A DNA stretch of 64,000 nt. It comes from Prochilodus magdalenae (lineage: Eukaryota > Chordata > Actinopteri > Characiformes > Prochilodontidae). A model generated the notes under the pieces. That model was given only the letters and a program-made list of their open reading frames with translations, was not told the origin of the DNA and ran no database searches. The position numbers and the translations under genes were made by a program. Shown one piece after another: positions 24,449 through 35,990 of this stretch; the stretch's first letter is position 1, and each line of letters begins with the position of its first letter. Location of the stretch: assembly GCA_024036415.1 (NCBI GenBank), contig JAMWET010003062.1, forward strand, positions 1,444,501 through 1,508,500, written 5' to 3'.

Positions 24449-25451
24449 CACTATATTGCCAAAAGTATTCACTCACTGATCCAAATCATTGAATTTAGGG
24501 GTTCCAATTACCTCCATGGCCACAGGTGTATAAAACAAGCACCTAGTTATGCAAACTGCTTCTAACGACTTTAATGAAAAAATGGGTCATTCAGCGAGCT
24601 TAGTGAATTCCAGCGTGGTGTGATTCCACCTGTGTAACAAGTCCAGTCATAAAATTTCCTCACTACTAAATATTCCACAGTCAGCTGTCAGTGGTATTGC
24701 GCAGAGGTCACCAACTTTCTGCACCAACTCTTCAATCGCTATAGACCTCCTAACTTCATGTGGCCTTCAGTTTAACAGAAAGCTTTATGGAATGGGTTTC
24801 CATGGCCAAGCCGCTGCATCCCAGCCTTACATCACCAAGCACAATGCAAAGTGCAGTGGTGTAAAGCACGCCAACACTGGACTCTAGAGCAGTGGAGACA
24901 TGTTCTCTGGGGTGACTAATCAGGCTTCTCTGTCTGGCAATCAGATGGACGAGTCTGGGTTTGGTGACTTGGCCAGGAGAACGGTACTTGACTGACTGCA
25001 TTGTGCCAAGTGTAAAGTTTAGTGTAGAGGGGTGTGTGGGGCGTGTGCGGCCTCCTAGTACCAGTGAAAGAAACGCTTAATGCCTCTGCAGACTGATAAA
25101 TTTGGGACAATTTTATGCTCCTTGCTTTGTAGGAACAGTTTGGTCCCTTCCTGTTCCAATATGGTCCATAAAGACACGGATGAGCAAGTTTGGTGTGGAA
25201 CAACTTGACTGGCCTGCAGTTCTGACCTCAACTGAATACAACACCTTTGAGATGAATCAGAGCAGAGACTGCGAGCCAGGCCTTCTCGTCCAACATCAAT
25301 GACTGACAAATGCTGAAATTCCCATAGACACATTCCTAAACCTTGTGGAAAGCCTTCCCAGAGGAGTTGAAGCTGGGTGGGCTGACATCATATTAAACCC
25401 TATGGATTCAGAATGGGATGTTACTCAATGAAAACCTTTGGCTATGTCGTG
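24449..25451 (+). pseudogene. Tc1/mariner element with both ends, transposase destroyed
   Basis: The left terminus 'cactatattgccaaaagta' (24449) and a diverged right terminus 'ctttggctatgtcgtg' (ending about 25451) form the inverted ends of a very common teleost Tc1 family. Inside, eroded plus-strand transposase can be followed in order: 'gagcttagtgaattccagcg' (N-terminal), 'ttccacagtcagctgtcag' (helix-turn-helix part), a deletion near 24695, 'cagaggtcaccaactttctg', 'gtggtgtaaagcacgcca', then the first catalytic Asp codon at 24913-24915 directly followed by a TAA stop (24916-24918) where the family normally has Glu. Later come 'ggccaggagaacggtac', 'ccaggccttctcgtcc' and 'agccttcccagaggagttga'. 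Frameshifts and stops make it inactive. At about 1.0 kb it is shorter than full-length relatives. Confidence 0.9.
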
Positions 25452-25599
25452 TATGATGACACCCAAATATAGTCTAAGAACAGTCAGCTAGTGCTCTGCC
25501 AGACTAATAGAACCAGGTTTTACTTTTTAAATAGCTGCAGGTTTAGGCTTCTGCTGCACTCTTCTAAAGCATCTAACTTGTAACTCATTCAGTTTTGCA

Positions 25600-26165
25600 C
25601 TGTGGTTTATATTGTAACTGAATTGTAAGCCTCTCCTAAGCCTGGGATGAAAGCGTTTAAAATCCAAACTTACTGCAGCCTAATTCTATGTAAACCTTAC
25701 TGTAGCAACAAAGTTCTATAAAAAAATTGACTCTACCCAAACAAAGGTCTGTCTCAATATGACTTTAACCTGGCAACCTACTTATGAATCTGACAGTGGC
25801 CCAGCACAATTTTAAAAGCCTGAAATTCTATCTGGACTTGTGTAGCCAAACCAATTTCTGTATAAAAACTAAACATAGTCTAATAAGTCCTATCCAGTAA
25901 AAAAGTTTAACTAATGCCTGAGCCTAAATACTGAAGACTAACTTCTGTTAGCCAAACTGTAGCCAAACCAAATCCTTATCATACCTTACTATAGCGCAGT
26001 CAAGTTTTGTCTAAACCAGAACGTAGCGTAAACCAAATTCCAGCTCACGCCTGACTGTTTCTGAATCCAGCTGAAACCTAATCCAATTCTGTCCAAAACT
26101 GCAGCCTATTCATGATGGTTCCTAATTATGGCTAAATTACTGTTCAAATGAAAAGCCTAATTGTC
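25600..26165 (+). repeat. Degenerate AC-biased motif array (unclassified)
   Basis: Over about 560 bp the plus strand is poor in G runs and keeps returning to variants of 'gtagccaaaccaa': 'gtagccaaaccaattt' (about 25841), 'gtagccaaaccaaatcc' (about 25961), 'gcgtaaaccaaattc' (about 26026) and 'gaaacctaatccaattct' (about 26071). Irregular 'gcctaa', 'gtctaa' and 'taaacc' words lie between them. The period is not fixed. It looks like a very old, drifted tandem repeat or a mutated satellite-like array rather than a known transposon. Confidence 0.4.
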
Positions 26166-26350
26166 AGCTGACTTGTCAGACAGGCAAAAAGAAATCTGAG
26201 CCCAACATGTATTTGAAAAACAATATGCCAACATGACCAAATCATAGCACGAATAGTTGTTTGATTGTGTTAAAAAAAACAAAAAAAACTCCACTCTACA
26301 GTGTGTGGTTATTTTATTCCTATCCATTTTTTCTCTCCCACACCCAGCTG
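26166..26350. other. Non-coding sequence
   Basis: Unique sequence with an A-rich run near 26272-26289; no gene. Confidence 0.5.
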
Positions 26351-26354
26351 GCAT

Positions 26355-26570
26355 TTCTCCTTTCTGCCGGGCCCCTCCTCCACACCATTAGCCAGTTGTG
26401 TTTGTGCAGACAGCCCCTTTAAGGGAAGCTGAGCTGCCCTCGGTCCATCCCCACGGACCCTACCCGCTAATGCCCCGAGCTTGACAACCTAGCTTCTCCA
26501 TCCCACCACACTGATCTGTCAAGATTACAGCACCTCGGGGTAATTGTTACATTTTTATTGAGAGAAGAAA
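26355..26570. promoter_or_regulatory. Candidate conserved non-coding element
   Basis: High-complexity, comparatively GC-rich block with no frame. It includes 'cagccctttaagggaag'-type symmetry (near 26410), 'ctgtcaagattacagcacc' (near 26517) and 'ggggtaattgttac'. Its sharp contrast with the AC-biased array upstream makes it a plausible enhancer. Inference only. Confidence 0.3.
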
Positions 26571-27019
26571 TCGATCCCTTCTCTTGATTTCACAAACAAG
26601 GGCACTGCGGAGATGGACAGGGTTTTTAAACTTCCAACAGCTGAGGCCTGCGTCACACCTAGCCTGGCTTAAGCCTTCTGAATGATACAGGCATTGTGCT
26701 TTGGGAGCGCTTAGAAATCCTTCATCCGGACACATCTTAAGATAACGTTATAAGTAGAAGCAAAAATGCTAAAGGGCTGAAATGGAGAGGTATTATTTGT
26801 TGGGACTGGGAAAATAAGAGTGTGTGTGTGTGTGTTGGGGTGGGGTATGAATATCTGTCTCAAAGCACAGTTGGCTCCAGTATTGTCACTGTGCTCATCC
26901 CTTACTGTACATGTGAGTGGGAGTTCACACCGGGTTTCTGGCTTCTGCAGTTGTTTAAACTTGAAACATTCTTACCTCCTGAGCAATTCTGAGAGGATCT
27001 GTGGCAGTGCGAATGATAT
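26571..27019. other. Non-coding sequence
   Basis: No gene is seen. A short (TG)n lies at 26819-26836. Confidence 0.5.
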
Positions 27020-27525
27020 TTAAATGATTCTTTATGCTGCGCTAAATGTCAAACACCCACTGCTCCTTATAACAGCTGATCTTTAGCATTAATAAGACAC
27101 ATCCCAACATAATCATTAAAAGATAAAGAGGCATAAATATTCCTGCTTTAAACTTTAGATGGATTATTGAACATGTAGCTCTGCTCCTTTTTTTATTGAA
27201 CTTCTAACTCGACTTCTGACATGACACTGAAAGGTTTTCCCTCCAAACGCCACACTGAAGATCCCCCAAAAAATGCTTCTCCGTGGAGCTTTCTTCTGCT
27301 CTTCTTTTTTAAGTGTGCGAGCGGCGCATGAGTGTGAATATAGATGTGATATAATGAGCATGCTGCTAAAGCTATCCCGCCGGATTACAGTGGCAGATGC
27401 CCCGTGTATTCTCGGCATATTCTCTAATCAACTCCCGTTGTTTTCCCACTGCATGCTTTTCAGGCTCAAACAATGCCGTACCTGCGAATGAGACACGCTC
27501 CCCCACAGCCCTCTGGGCGATTGTT
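27020..27525. promoter_or_regulatory. Candidate conserved non-coding block
   Basis: About 500 bp of high-complexity, repeat-free sequence with CpG clusters unusual for this window (tgcgagcggcgcatgag near 27316; tcccgccggattac near 27376) and homeodomain or forkhead-like words (cattaataagac near 27089, gattgtttattt near 27520). Frames here overlap on both strands and are short. Possibly an enhancer cluster. Confidence 0.3.
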
Positions 27526-27529
27526 TATT

Positions 27530-27602
27530 TCTCTAGCCCTCTCTCTTTCTCTTTCGTTGTCTCTCTCTTTCTGCCTCTCTCTCTCTTTCTCACACTCATT
27601 CA
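27530..27602 (+). repeat. CT-rich tract
   Basis: Imperfect ctctct/tttct run; it seeds the spurious 152-codon frame 27473-27931. Confidence 0.85.
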
Positions 27603-27604
27603 CA

Positions 27605-27805
27605 CTCAGGAAGTGGAGCTGGGATAATGGCTGCTGGCTGATTCAGTCATTTAGAACTGATGGAACACAGTCTGGATGTGCCTGGCAGTGTGACCTCATT
27701 AATCCCAGCCAAAGCTGCAGACTCAAAGTCAAGCACTTCAGAGCACATGACATCACAGCTAATGACAGGACCACACAGCCAAAGGACTCTCAAGTTTATC
27801 ACTTT
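27605..27805. promoter_or_regulatory. Candidate conserved non-coding element (bicoid-type TAATCCC)
   Basis: High-complexity sequence containing an OTX/PITX-type core TAATCCC (27700-27706) within 'gacctcattaatcccagcc', plus 'acatgacatcacagctaatg' near 27747. The overlapping 152-codon frame has no domain and begins in a CT repeat, so I read this as regulatory rather than coding. Confidence 0.3.
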
Positions 27806-29384
27806 GGTCTTCATATGGGCTCATGTATGTTGCTTAAAGTGATGTTGTCTGTATATGTCTTCTATTCAGATCTGCAACAAGTAAAAGACAAAAGGGAAAT
27901 GTTGCCTAAAATGTCAGAACTGCCAAAATAAAAGTATGTATATGAAGATAGCACAAACTATTGAACAATTTAAAACTACAAACTAGTCAGTAGACACATA
28001 TTCCAATCTGTTGCCACAAAATAATACATTTGTACAGTTATAGTTACTGTTATAGCTATTATCAGTGAATGTAATCATGCTACAGAGGTAGGCGAATGTA
28101 GTTTGGTATGGAAAAAACTACTGCACTATTCCAGCTTTAAAATATTCAGTTTCTTATCATCAATTTCACAATATTTGATTCTGTTCTGGTCTTCGTCAGT
28201 ATCTGTGTTAGTGACCGTAATCTTGACCTATGGTAGAAATTGTAATGCGCTGTACTGCTTTATTACCAAGTGTTTACTAATGCGGGATCTATCTGTGTTT
28301 ATGCTATCTGTCTTCTGGAACATTTAACCTCTTTCCCCTCCATACATTTATATACAGCACCCTTGCTTCTAGTAGGCAGTTTATTTTAATGGCCCTTAAC
28401 TTTCTTCAGTATGCGTTACAGCTTTCTCAGCACATTTATTCATATTATTTCTAATCCCAGGATTACCTCTCTTTAGCAACTAATCCCTCAAATGAGATGT
28501 AAAGACGTGCATGTGGACACACCCTAGGGAAGTAAAGTGCATTGATCTGAAGGTGGCTGTGGGTTCTCTGGTTGAGAATGAGGGGTGGACCATTTCACCC
28601 TATCTGAGCACTGTTCTTAATTTTTGTCTTTACACATTTCAACAACAACCAGCTCAACAGGTGTGCGTCTTAACAGCTCCATGTTTCTCACTGAACTCTA
28701 TAGCTACACAGTACGACCACAATAGAAAACCAGGCAACTTCATTCCTAAATCACTAGCGCACTTAAGATGCATGATGTCTTTCAGCATTTGCACTGAGTA
28801 AGGTTTAGAGAATTTAAATAAAGCTCTCACAGGCAAAGGCTATGTTTAAAGTAGTAAGTCTACAGTGTACTAGAGTCCTGATTCTGCCCTAAAGTAGTAA
28901 GCAGCATGGAGTGTGTGATAAACACAAATTTTCCCAGCACAACAGAGTTACGAAGATGAGGTTCTGGTCTGGTAAAATATTCCAGTATGCAGCCAGTGCT
29001 ATCTCTGCATCCTAAAATGCAATATGGCCTTTTCAGGAGGACCACTGGCAGTCATGGTTAGTCATGGATTCAACCCTTCTGTCCTGAATTTTGACCAAAT
29101 GCTGATACACTATAGGATATGGAAATATCATTGTTTTATCTGAGAATGATATTTTTTTCATCAGTGTGTGACTCCTGTGTAAATAGATCCTCTGGTTACA
29201 TTTATATATAACATACTTTCTCTTTTATTGTTACATCAGAGAGTTACACCCCTGATACATATACACACATACAACAGTGCAGACACCTCTTATAGCCTTT
29301 GTGTCTGGCATGTATGTGTGTTTGTCCTTAGTGTGTGTACTCTTCTCTTCATTAGATCTGGCTGTTATACACACACACTCACAC
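27806..29384. other. Non-coding sequence
   Basis: No gene or assignable repeat is seen. A 96-codon frame at 28511-28801 has no recognisable features. Confidence 0.55.
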
Positions 29385-30050
<666 letters not shown>

Positions 30051-30054
30051 ATCT

Positions 30055-30175
30055 AGAGTTTACCAACGTATATTATTTTCTGTACTGAGTACCTTGCTAT
30101 CCCTTTGCTGCTGTAACACTGTAAATTTCCCCCACTGTGGGACTAATAAAGGATTATCTTATCTTATTTTATTTA
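30055..30175 (+). mobile_element. Non-LTR retrotransposon 3' tail (probable)
   Basis: The stretch 'ctgctgtaacactgtaaatt' and 'ccactgtgggactaataaag', followed by 'gattatcttatcttat', is the familiar 3' end of a teleost retroposon with a short TATCT-type simple-repeat tail. No reverse-transcriptase sequence precedes it, as expected for a 5'-truncated insertion. The clade is not assignable from this much. Confidence 0.6.
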
Positions 30176-31335
30176 TTTCAAAGCACATCACATCTAGCTA
30201 TAGTACAGTGCAAGACATTAATTTAACATCCAGTCAATATGACCAATAAAGGAGTAATCTGTGTATTGAAATGTGTTGATGGTATGTTATTATTATGTCC
30301 TGTCTTGTAATACCACTTTGTACCTTAGGAGGCGATATTGAGTTGGTGTACAGTTGAGACAAATCTTCCAATTTAAGATGTAAAAGTAGCACTGCTCCTG
30401 TGGCTTTTTCCTAACCTCTTGTTTGTCATGTTGAAGGTCCTGGCTCTTGACAAGGGAGCCCTTTAGCAACCACTGCTGCCTGCTGCTAAGAAGAAACCAC
30501 ACGTGGCAGCAAATAAAAGAAATCATATAAATAGAAGCAATACAGTTAAGAGAGGAGAAAGAGAAGGAAAACACTTTTTTCTATTAAATGTGTGTTTTAA
30601 AAGTATTGTTTTACCCTCATGCTTATAAAATTTGCATTTGGATCTCTTTTAAAGAAATGGCAGGTGATCTCTGACTGCTAAAGGTAGTACAGTATTTTCC
30701 TCGGCTACATAATATGAGCAAAACAAAATACCGCATTGTGATTGGTATGCCTCGCTGTATATTACAACTCATTGGGGAACGCTATCCTACATTATTTTGA
30801 CCATGTTAATTTATTCTCATTGTGTCATGCTTCATTCAAACACCCACAGAAGCCCTAATCAGGAGGCTCACAGCACACAATGATGGAACATTGGGTTTTG
30901 TTTGAGTCTCATTAGCATATTGCACCCTTCTGCAATATCAGTATCACAAAGGCCAATATCACGATTCCAACTGACAAACAATACATTCTGCACCACTAAT
31001 CAGGGAGATATGTGCTTTAGAGAAGTTAACTACTTCTGTAGACTGTGTTAATAACATGTTTGTTACATTTTGCAGTATAAATGTGTATGCTGTTATTACA
31101 AGCCCTGCTTATGGCTAATAACACACTACAGGGAAGCGGGATTCTGTGTATATTTCCATTTTCATGAAGTCTATTTCAGTCAAGCTAACCCACAGAGCTC
31201 CCACTGATCCCGGCTCCTATGCCTGTGTACTGTATTGATCTGATTATGCAGCATATCGTGTGAGCAGCTTACCAATGTAGCAGTCTGATATGATAGCAGT
31301 GGACCCATGCTTTTCCTCACAGGCAGTGTCAGCAT
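30176..31335. other. Non-coding sequence
   Basis: No exon or known repeat is recognised. A 93-codon minus-strand frame at 30293-30574 shows no domain. Confidence 0.5.
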
Positions 31336-31830
31336 TCATAAGGGTGTCTACCTTGTAGACCCCAGTGGGGCTGTGTGCCTTGGTATGTAGGTGTAATTAA
31401 AAGGTTGCTGTTGTGTTGCTCCTTTCACCAGATTAAAGATCTGTGCTTTAGTTCTGGCCTCATGCCCCTCTTTATAACCTTTGGCCATTTGCTTTATACT
31501 GCAGCTGTTGAGTGTGTGCGTGGGTATATGGACCAGGTTTATCCCTCTTTGGGTCCATATGTTAATGTGAGGACCTTTCTTCCTTGTGGTGAATGTCAGT
31601 GGGTCATCTTTAGTGATGAGTCTTTATTTTGTCTTGGTGGACACGTGGCCTGGTGTAACTCCACCCTATTGCAAAATCTGCAGGAACTGTGTGAGAATAT
31701 TTAAGCTGCATGGGATGGGTTATCACAGGACACCATTAGGAACCTCTACAACTCCATGCCAAAACATCTTATCTTCCTTACCAATAGCATTGCAAACCGA
31801 CACTTCCTTCTGGATTTCTGTATTTTAAGA
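31336..31830 (+). pseudogene. Tc1-like transposase fragment (family B, copy 1)
   Basis: A 109-codon plus-strand frame (31375-31704) ends in a readable catalytic segment WVIFSDESLF. The Asp of the first DDE position is encoded at 31615-31617 and followed by Glu, as in Tc1 transposases. It continues, after internal loss, into 'ctgcaggaactgtgtgagaa' and then, one frame over, 'ggacaccattaggaacctct' and 'actccatgccaaaacat', the C-terminal end of the protein. The same C-terminal block occurs at 40000 (plus) and 47220-47340 (minus). The DNA-binding part is missing or unrecognisable and the remaining DDE residues are lost. Confidence 0.75.
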
Positions 31831-31859
31831 TGATGAGTGACATACCATGGTCAATTTCT

Positions 31860-32930
31860 TTTTTTCTTAAAGGTACAGAGTATAGACAAAATAACTAAAG
31901 GCACATTTTAAAAGGCTCCAACTGTAAAATTGTTAAATTACAATTATAAAAGCACCTTCCTGAAACCATTCACTATAGGGCCAATTAAATTTAGCAGTAT
32001 GCTTTAGTTAGAATAGAGCCTTACCATCAGTGCTTGGAAATGTGGGTTTTCCTAAAGTTCAGAAGTGGTCAAATAGTGCCTGAATTGTGGGTGCATCAGA
32101 CTTGAAAAACTAGCAAATTTAATCTGCCAAGGACAGCAGTCTTGAAAATCATGACAGCATATGCCAAGCACGGACAGATTGCCTCAGCAAAGAGGAACAG
32201 TGGCTTAAATCTCACCGACAGGGAGAGATGAGCACTTAACAAGATAACTGCTAAGCATCACACAAAACATACGGCCTCAGAAACTCACTGCAGAATTTAA
32301 TCAGCACCTCTGTGACCCAGTTTGAACAATAACCGTGCACCATGGAATATATGGCAAGACTGCTGTTTAGATACTGCTTCTATTCAATGCACAAAGCCAT
32401 TTAAACTGCTGTAAGGAGCACAAAACTTGCACCCCTGAGTAACAGGAAAAAAAAAAAGCTGTGATTAATTTTTTTCTGTCTCCCCCCCACAATTTTACCC
32501 TGAACCTTCAATCCAAGATGTGTGTTGCAAACTGTTAGACTTGGTGGTAGTACGGCTGTGAAGTCGCTGAAGCCATATTTGGTAGGTTTCGCCCCAACCT
32601 GATTGCAAGCCGGCATTACTTAACAGAATTCAAGGCTGCTTGCCACGATTTATTCGAAGAGATCTAAACATCAATGAAGCTTTAGGGAATTTCTTGAGTT
32701 CAGAGTGCAGGATAGATTTTCAGCTACATCACTTTTCAGTGATCAGTAGGCTTTATGACTTGAGGAATGATCTAATACTGCATATACAGAGTTCAAGACT
32801 TGCATGGCAACATTCCAAGAAGACTTGAAGGCTGTTCTGTAAGTGGTGGGGTAGTGCTGCCTGTTATTAAGTATTTGATATTAATGTATTGTCAGGTGTT
32901 TCTGTTATTTTAGTTATCCACCCCTGCAGA
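31860..32930 (+). pseudogene. Tc1-like transposon relic (second family)
   Basis: Eroded plus-strand transposase can be followed. A helix-turn-helix-like part runs about 32100-32215 ('catgacagcatatgccaag'). Then come 'acggcctcagaaactcact', 'cagcacctctgtgacccag', 'ccatggaatatatggcaaga' and 'tgtaaggagcacaaaacttg' (about 32410). The expected first catalytic WSDES segment is replaced by an A-run and unrelated-looking sequence. The C-terminal end resumes near 32797 with 'tggcaacattccaagaag', 'acttgaaggctgttctgt'. Short inverted motifs ('aaaataactaaag' near 31889; 'attttagttatcc' near 32909) may be the degraded ends. Inactive. Confidence 0.75.
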
Positions 32931-32934
32931 TGCC

Positions 32935-33120
32935 TTACTGTGCACCTGAAGAGGCTGGGATGTTGAGGCTTTTATGAATAGAACCCTGTTATCATGGCTG
33001 CATTTCTAAGGCATGCCAGTCACCTATATAGATTTTTCCAACCTAACATTACAATCAGTACAGATTGCCTGTTCCATGGGCTGAATGCCAGCTGTGGATG
33101 CTTGATTTGATTTTAATATT
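32935..33120. other. Non-coding spacer
   Basis: Unique sequence between the Tc1 relic and a CT-rich patch; no gene. Confidence 0.5.
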
Positions 33121-33423
33121 GCTCCTTCTCTCTCTTTTTCTCTCTCGCGCACCATGCTGACATTACCATGCACCGTTGGGATCAGTTGAACAAGGTTGGT
33201 ATTTTTAACAACTCTTCTTTGTTTTTGTTTCTGCTGTTGGCTTTGAATTTGTCTTTTGCTGCTGTTGCTTCTCCTCTCGTTCAACAATCTGCAATTGTGA
33301 TATCATTCTATCACTGGTTATAGCTTTCTTTAGGGAGTGTCTCTTGTTAGAGCTTTTCTGTGGGTGTCCTCTGTGGGTTTTTGTTTGTCGTCGCTTGTTG
33401 GATACCTTTTGTTTTTGTTGAAG

Positions 33424-33529
33424 ATCCGAGACATCTTCAATTTGAAAGAAACACAAATGAGCTCCTTTGACAAGCCAGGGGCCTACTTTGAGAGGTGCAC
33501 CCCTGAAAGCTGCCTGCAGGGCTGCACAG
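33424..33529 (+). CDS. Weak candidate internal exon, unidentified
   Basis: A 106-bp segment lies between a T-rich acceptor-like sequence ending 'tttgttgaag' (AG at 33422-33423) and a donor-like 'cacag/gtgtgt' (GT at 33530). It is open in the frame starting IRDIFNLKETQMSSFDKPGA and continues with several Cys residues (ERCTPESCLQGC). The composition is protein-like and free of simple repeats, which is rare in this window. I do not recognise the protein. The donor is not a strong consensus and no partner exon was found. It could be a conserved non-coding segment that happens to be open. Confidence 0.2.
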
Positions 33530-33539
33530 GTGTGTGTAA

Positions 33540-35200
33540 AGTGATGTCACCGCTTATGTGTAATCTTACATGCTTGTTAGCAGAGATTTAAGACTAAAAG
33601 TACCATAGACTCATTGAGTAGTTCACAGACATATAGTGGACATAGTAGTGGCCAATGACAAATAGTTAGGGACAGTGACTGATTTTAGTAGTGGCATATG
33701 GCAGAAGCGATAACAGGAGGGTCAGAGGAGGGTCCAGAACAGTGGTTTTATGCTAAAAGCAAAGGGAGGTGTGTTAATTAGCCTGGAAGTACTTGGCTCT
33801 AATGAGTTGTGTTGAAGTGAAGCATCACCACTAGTCACTAGGAGAAAGTTTTTATTAATGTAGATTAATTGTACCAGAAGTGGCTGTAAACTGTAACTTC
33901 TGAAGCAGCTGTGGTGGGTTTTGCAGGGCTTTGGCTCCTTAGCTCCGCTCAACATACTTAGTCAGTGTTTGATTGTTCCCCTGGCTGTGTGACTGAGCTA
34001 TAGGTGGATGCTGCTCTGAACTGTGCAGCGAATCCCAAGCAGTGTGCTAACTACCCCGCTGGGATTGAACCGAATGAAGTCTTCGTTTCCTTTCTGCGGA
34101 TTGAATATTCATCCTCATATTTCAGCACTCAATATCCAGCAGAACTCAATAAAGCAGTCTATAGGAAGCTTACTGGAGGCAAAGAAGGGGTTAGCCATGC
34201 TGTATGAAGGCTATTTAAATGAGGATGTGTGCACTAAAATTATTACCATTGAGAATTCAACCTGCCTGAACTTCAAAGATGTAATTTAATGTCTAATCTT
34301 CATATATTCTAATCTACAGTACATATGCGTGTGGGTTTGTGTGTGTGTGTGTGTGCACGTGTGTGTGTTTACAGTGTATAACATTGGTTCCTGTAGATTT
34401 CCACTTTGCTGTTGCTTTTGTTACTTCACTACAGTTGTGAATTTTTCGTAGCAATATGCTGCTCAAGTAGCTTGGCTTTAGCCAGCAGTGCTACAGATGG
34501 TTTGAGAAAAATCAGTAGTGTAGTGTTTTTAGAGGCCACTATTCTGTTTATTTCACCCCTCTGCTAATTTCCAGTCTAAGCATCCATTAAATGCAATTTT
34601 TTTTTCCAGCATCAAAAATTAATCTTAAAATTACACAGAAACCTGAAACTAACTACATCATCAGATTCTTCTCATTTTTGCGTGGCATTTCTTTGGCTTT
34701 ATTGCAGCGTATAGTTCCTTCCAGAAGACTCTCAAAGTTTTAGGTTCTGGTTTAGGAGGTTGTGTTCCCTTCTCAGAATTCAAGTTATCCTATTAGATTG
34801 TTTGTCTATGACATTGTGTAAGTGCAGATGAAGGGTAGGCAGCTCTCAAAAAAAACACTTGCCAAAACATCTTGAAAATCTTTGTGTGCTGGTGGGACAA
34901 GGCTCAAGTCAGCTTCATATTCACCAGCTTCTTGTTCTAATTTCCCTGTTCCAGCTTAAATGGTACAGCTGCATGATGTATGTCACTGGAATCGCGTGGC
35001 TGCAAATCAAGTCCACAAAATCTAACTTCACATCTCAAAAGTCCAGTTTTTGCATTCTAGTGATGATTTTCTTATTATTGTCCGTTTGGTTTTGTAGTCT
35101 GACCACCTACAGACAAAGCTACACATCTGTTGTCTTCTCACAGTGGAAGGAAAGACAGAGATCTGGTTTTGCAAACTTTTGTAAACTTCTCATATACAGC
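33540..35200. other. Non-coding sequence
   Basis: No gene is supported. A TG-rich microsatellite lies at 34328-34369 and a T tract near 34599-34609. Frames of 70-116 codons (34023-34289, 34859-35209) have no recognised domain. Confidence 0.55.
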
Positions 35201-35990
35201 ATACACTGATCAGGCACAACATTAAAACCCCCTCCTTGTGTATACACTCATTGTCCATTTTATCAGCTCCACTTAGCACACGTTGTAGTTCTACAATCAC
35301 AGACTGTAGTCCATCTGTTTCTCTGGATACTTTGTAAGCCTCCTTTCATCCTGTACTTCAATAGTCGGGACCCCCACAGGACTACCACAGAGCAGGTATT
35401 ATTTGAGAGGTGGATCATTCTCTTCAGTGCTGTGACACTGATGTGTTGTGCTGGTGTGAGTTAATTAGACACAGCAGTGGTGCTGGAGTTTTCAAACACC
35501 TCAGTGTCACCACTGGACTGAAAATAGTCCACCACCCAGCAGTGTCCAACCAATAGGGTCCTGGGGGCAGTGTCCTTTGATCACTGATGAAGGACTAGAA
35601 GATGGCCAATGTAGCAACATATGAGCTATCGTCTCTGACTTTACATCTACAAGGAGGAATAACGACATAGTAGTGTATAATAGTGGGCAGTGAGTGGACA
35701 CAGTGTTTATAAACTCCAGCAGCACTGCTGTACCTGATCCACGCACACCAGCACAACACACCACAACGTCAGTTTCGCTGCAGTGCTGAGAATGATCCAC
35801 CACCCAAACAATACCTGCTCTGTGGTGGTCCTGTTGGGGTCCAGAGCTTTGAAAAACAGACTGAAAGCGCACAGAGAAACAGATGATCTACAGTCTGTAA
35901 TTATAGAACTACAAAGTGCACCCATATGGTAAGTGAAGCTGATGAAATGGACACTGAGGATAGAAATAAGGATGGCTGGTCGACATATAT
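35201..35990 (+). mobile_element. Complete palindromic (fold-back) MITE
   Basis: The element begins 'actgatcaggcacaacatt' and ends 'ggctggtcgacatat'. Its two arms, each about 300 bp, are reverse complements for most of their length. For example, left 'gactgtagtccatctgtttc' (about 35302) pairs with right 'gatgatctacagtctgtaa', and left 'cacagagcaggtatta' pairs with right 'aatacctgctctgtgg'. The centre (about 35500-35690) is unpaired. It encodes nothing; the 121- and 100-codon frames are readings of the arms. Four partial copies elsewhere in the window (591, 6566, 42467, 61828) show that it is a dispersed family. It would move only with a transposase supplied in trans. Confidence 0.9.

Noticed and set aside
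27473..27931. 152-codon plus-strand frame
   Set aside because: It starts in a CT-rich tract (LSLSLS) and continues through a probable non-coding conserved block without domain features.
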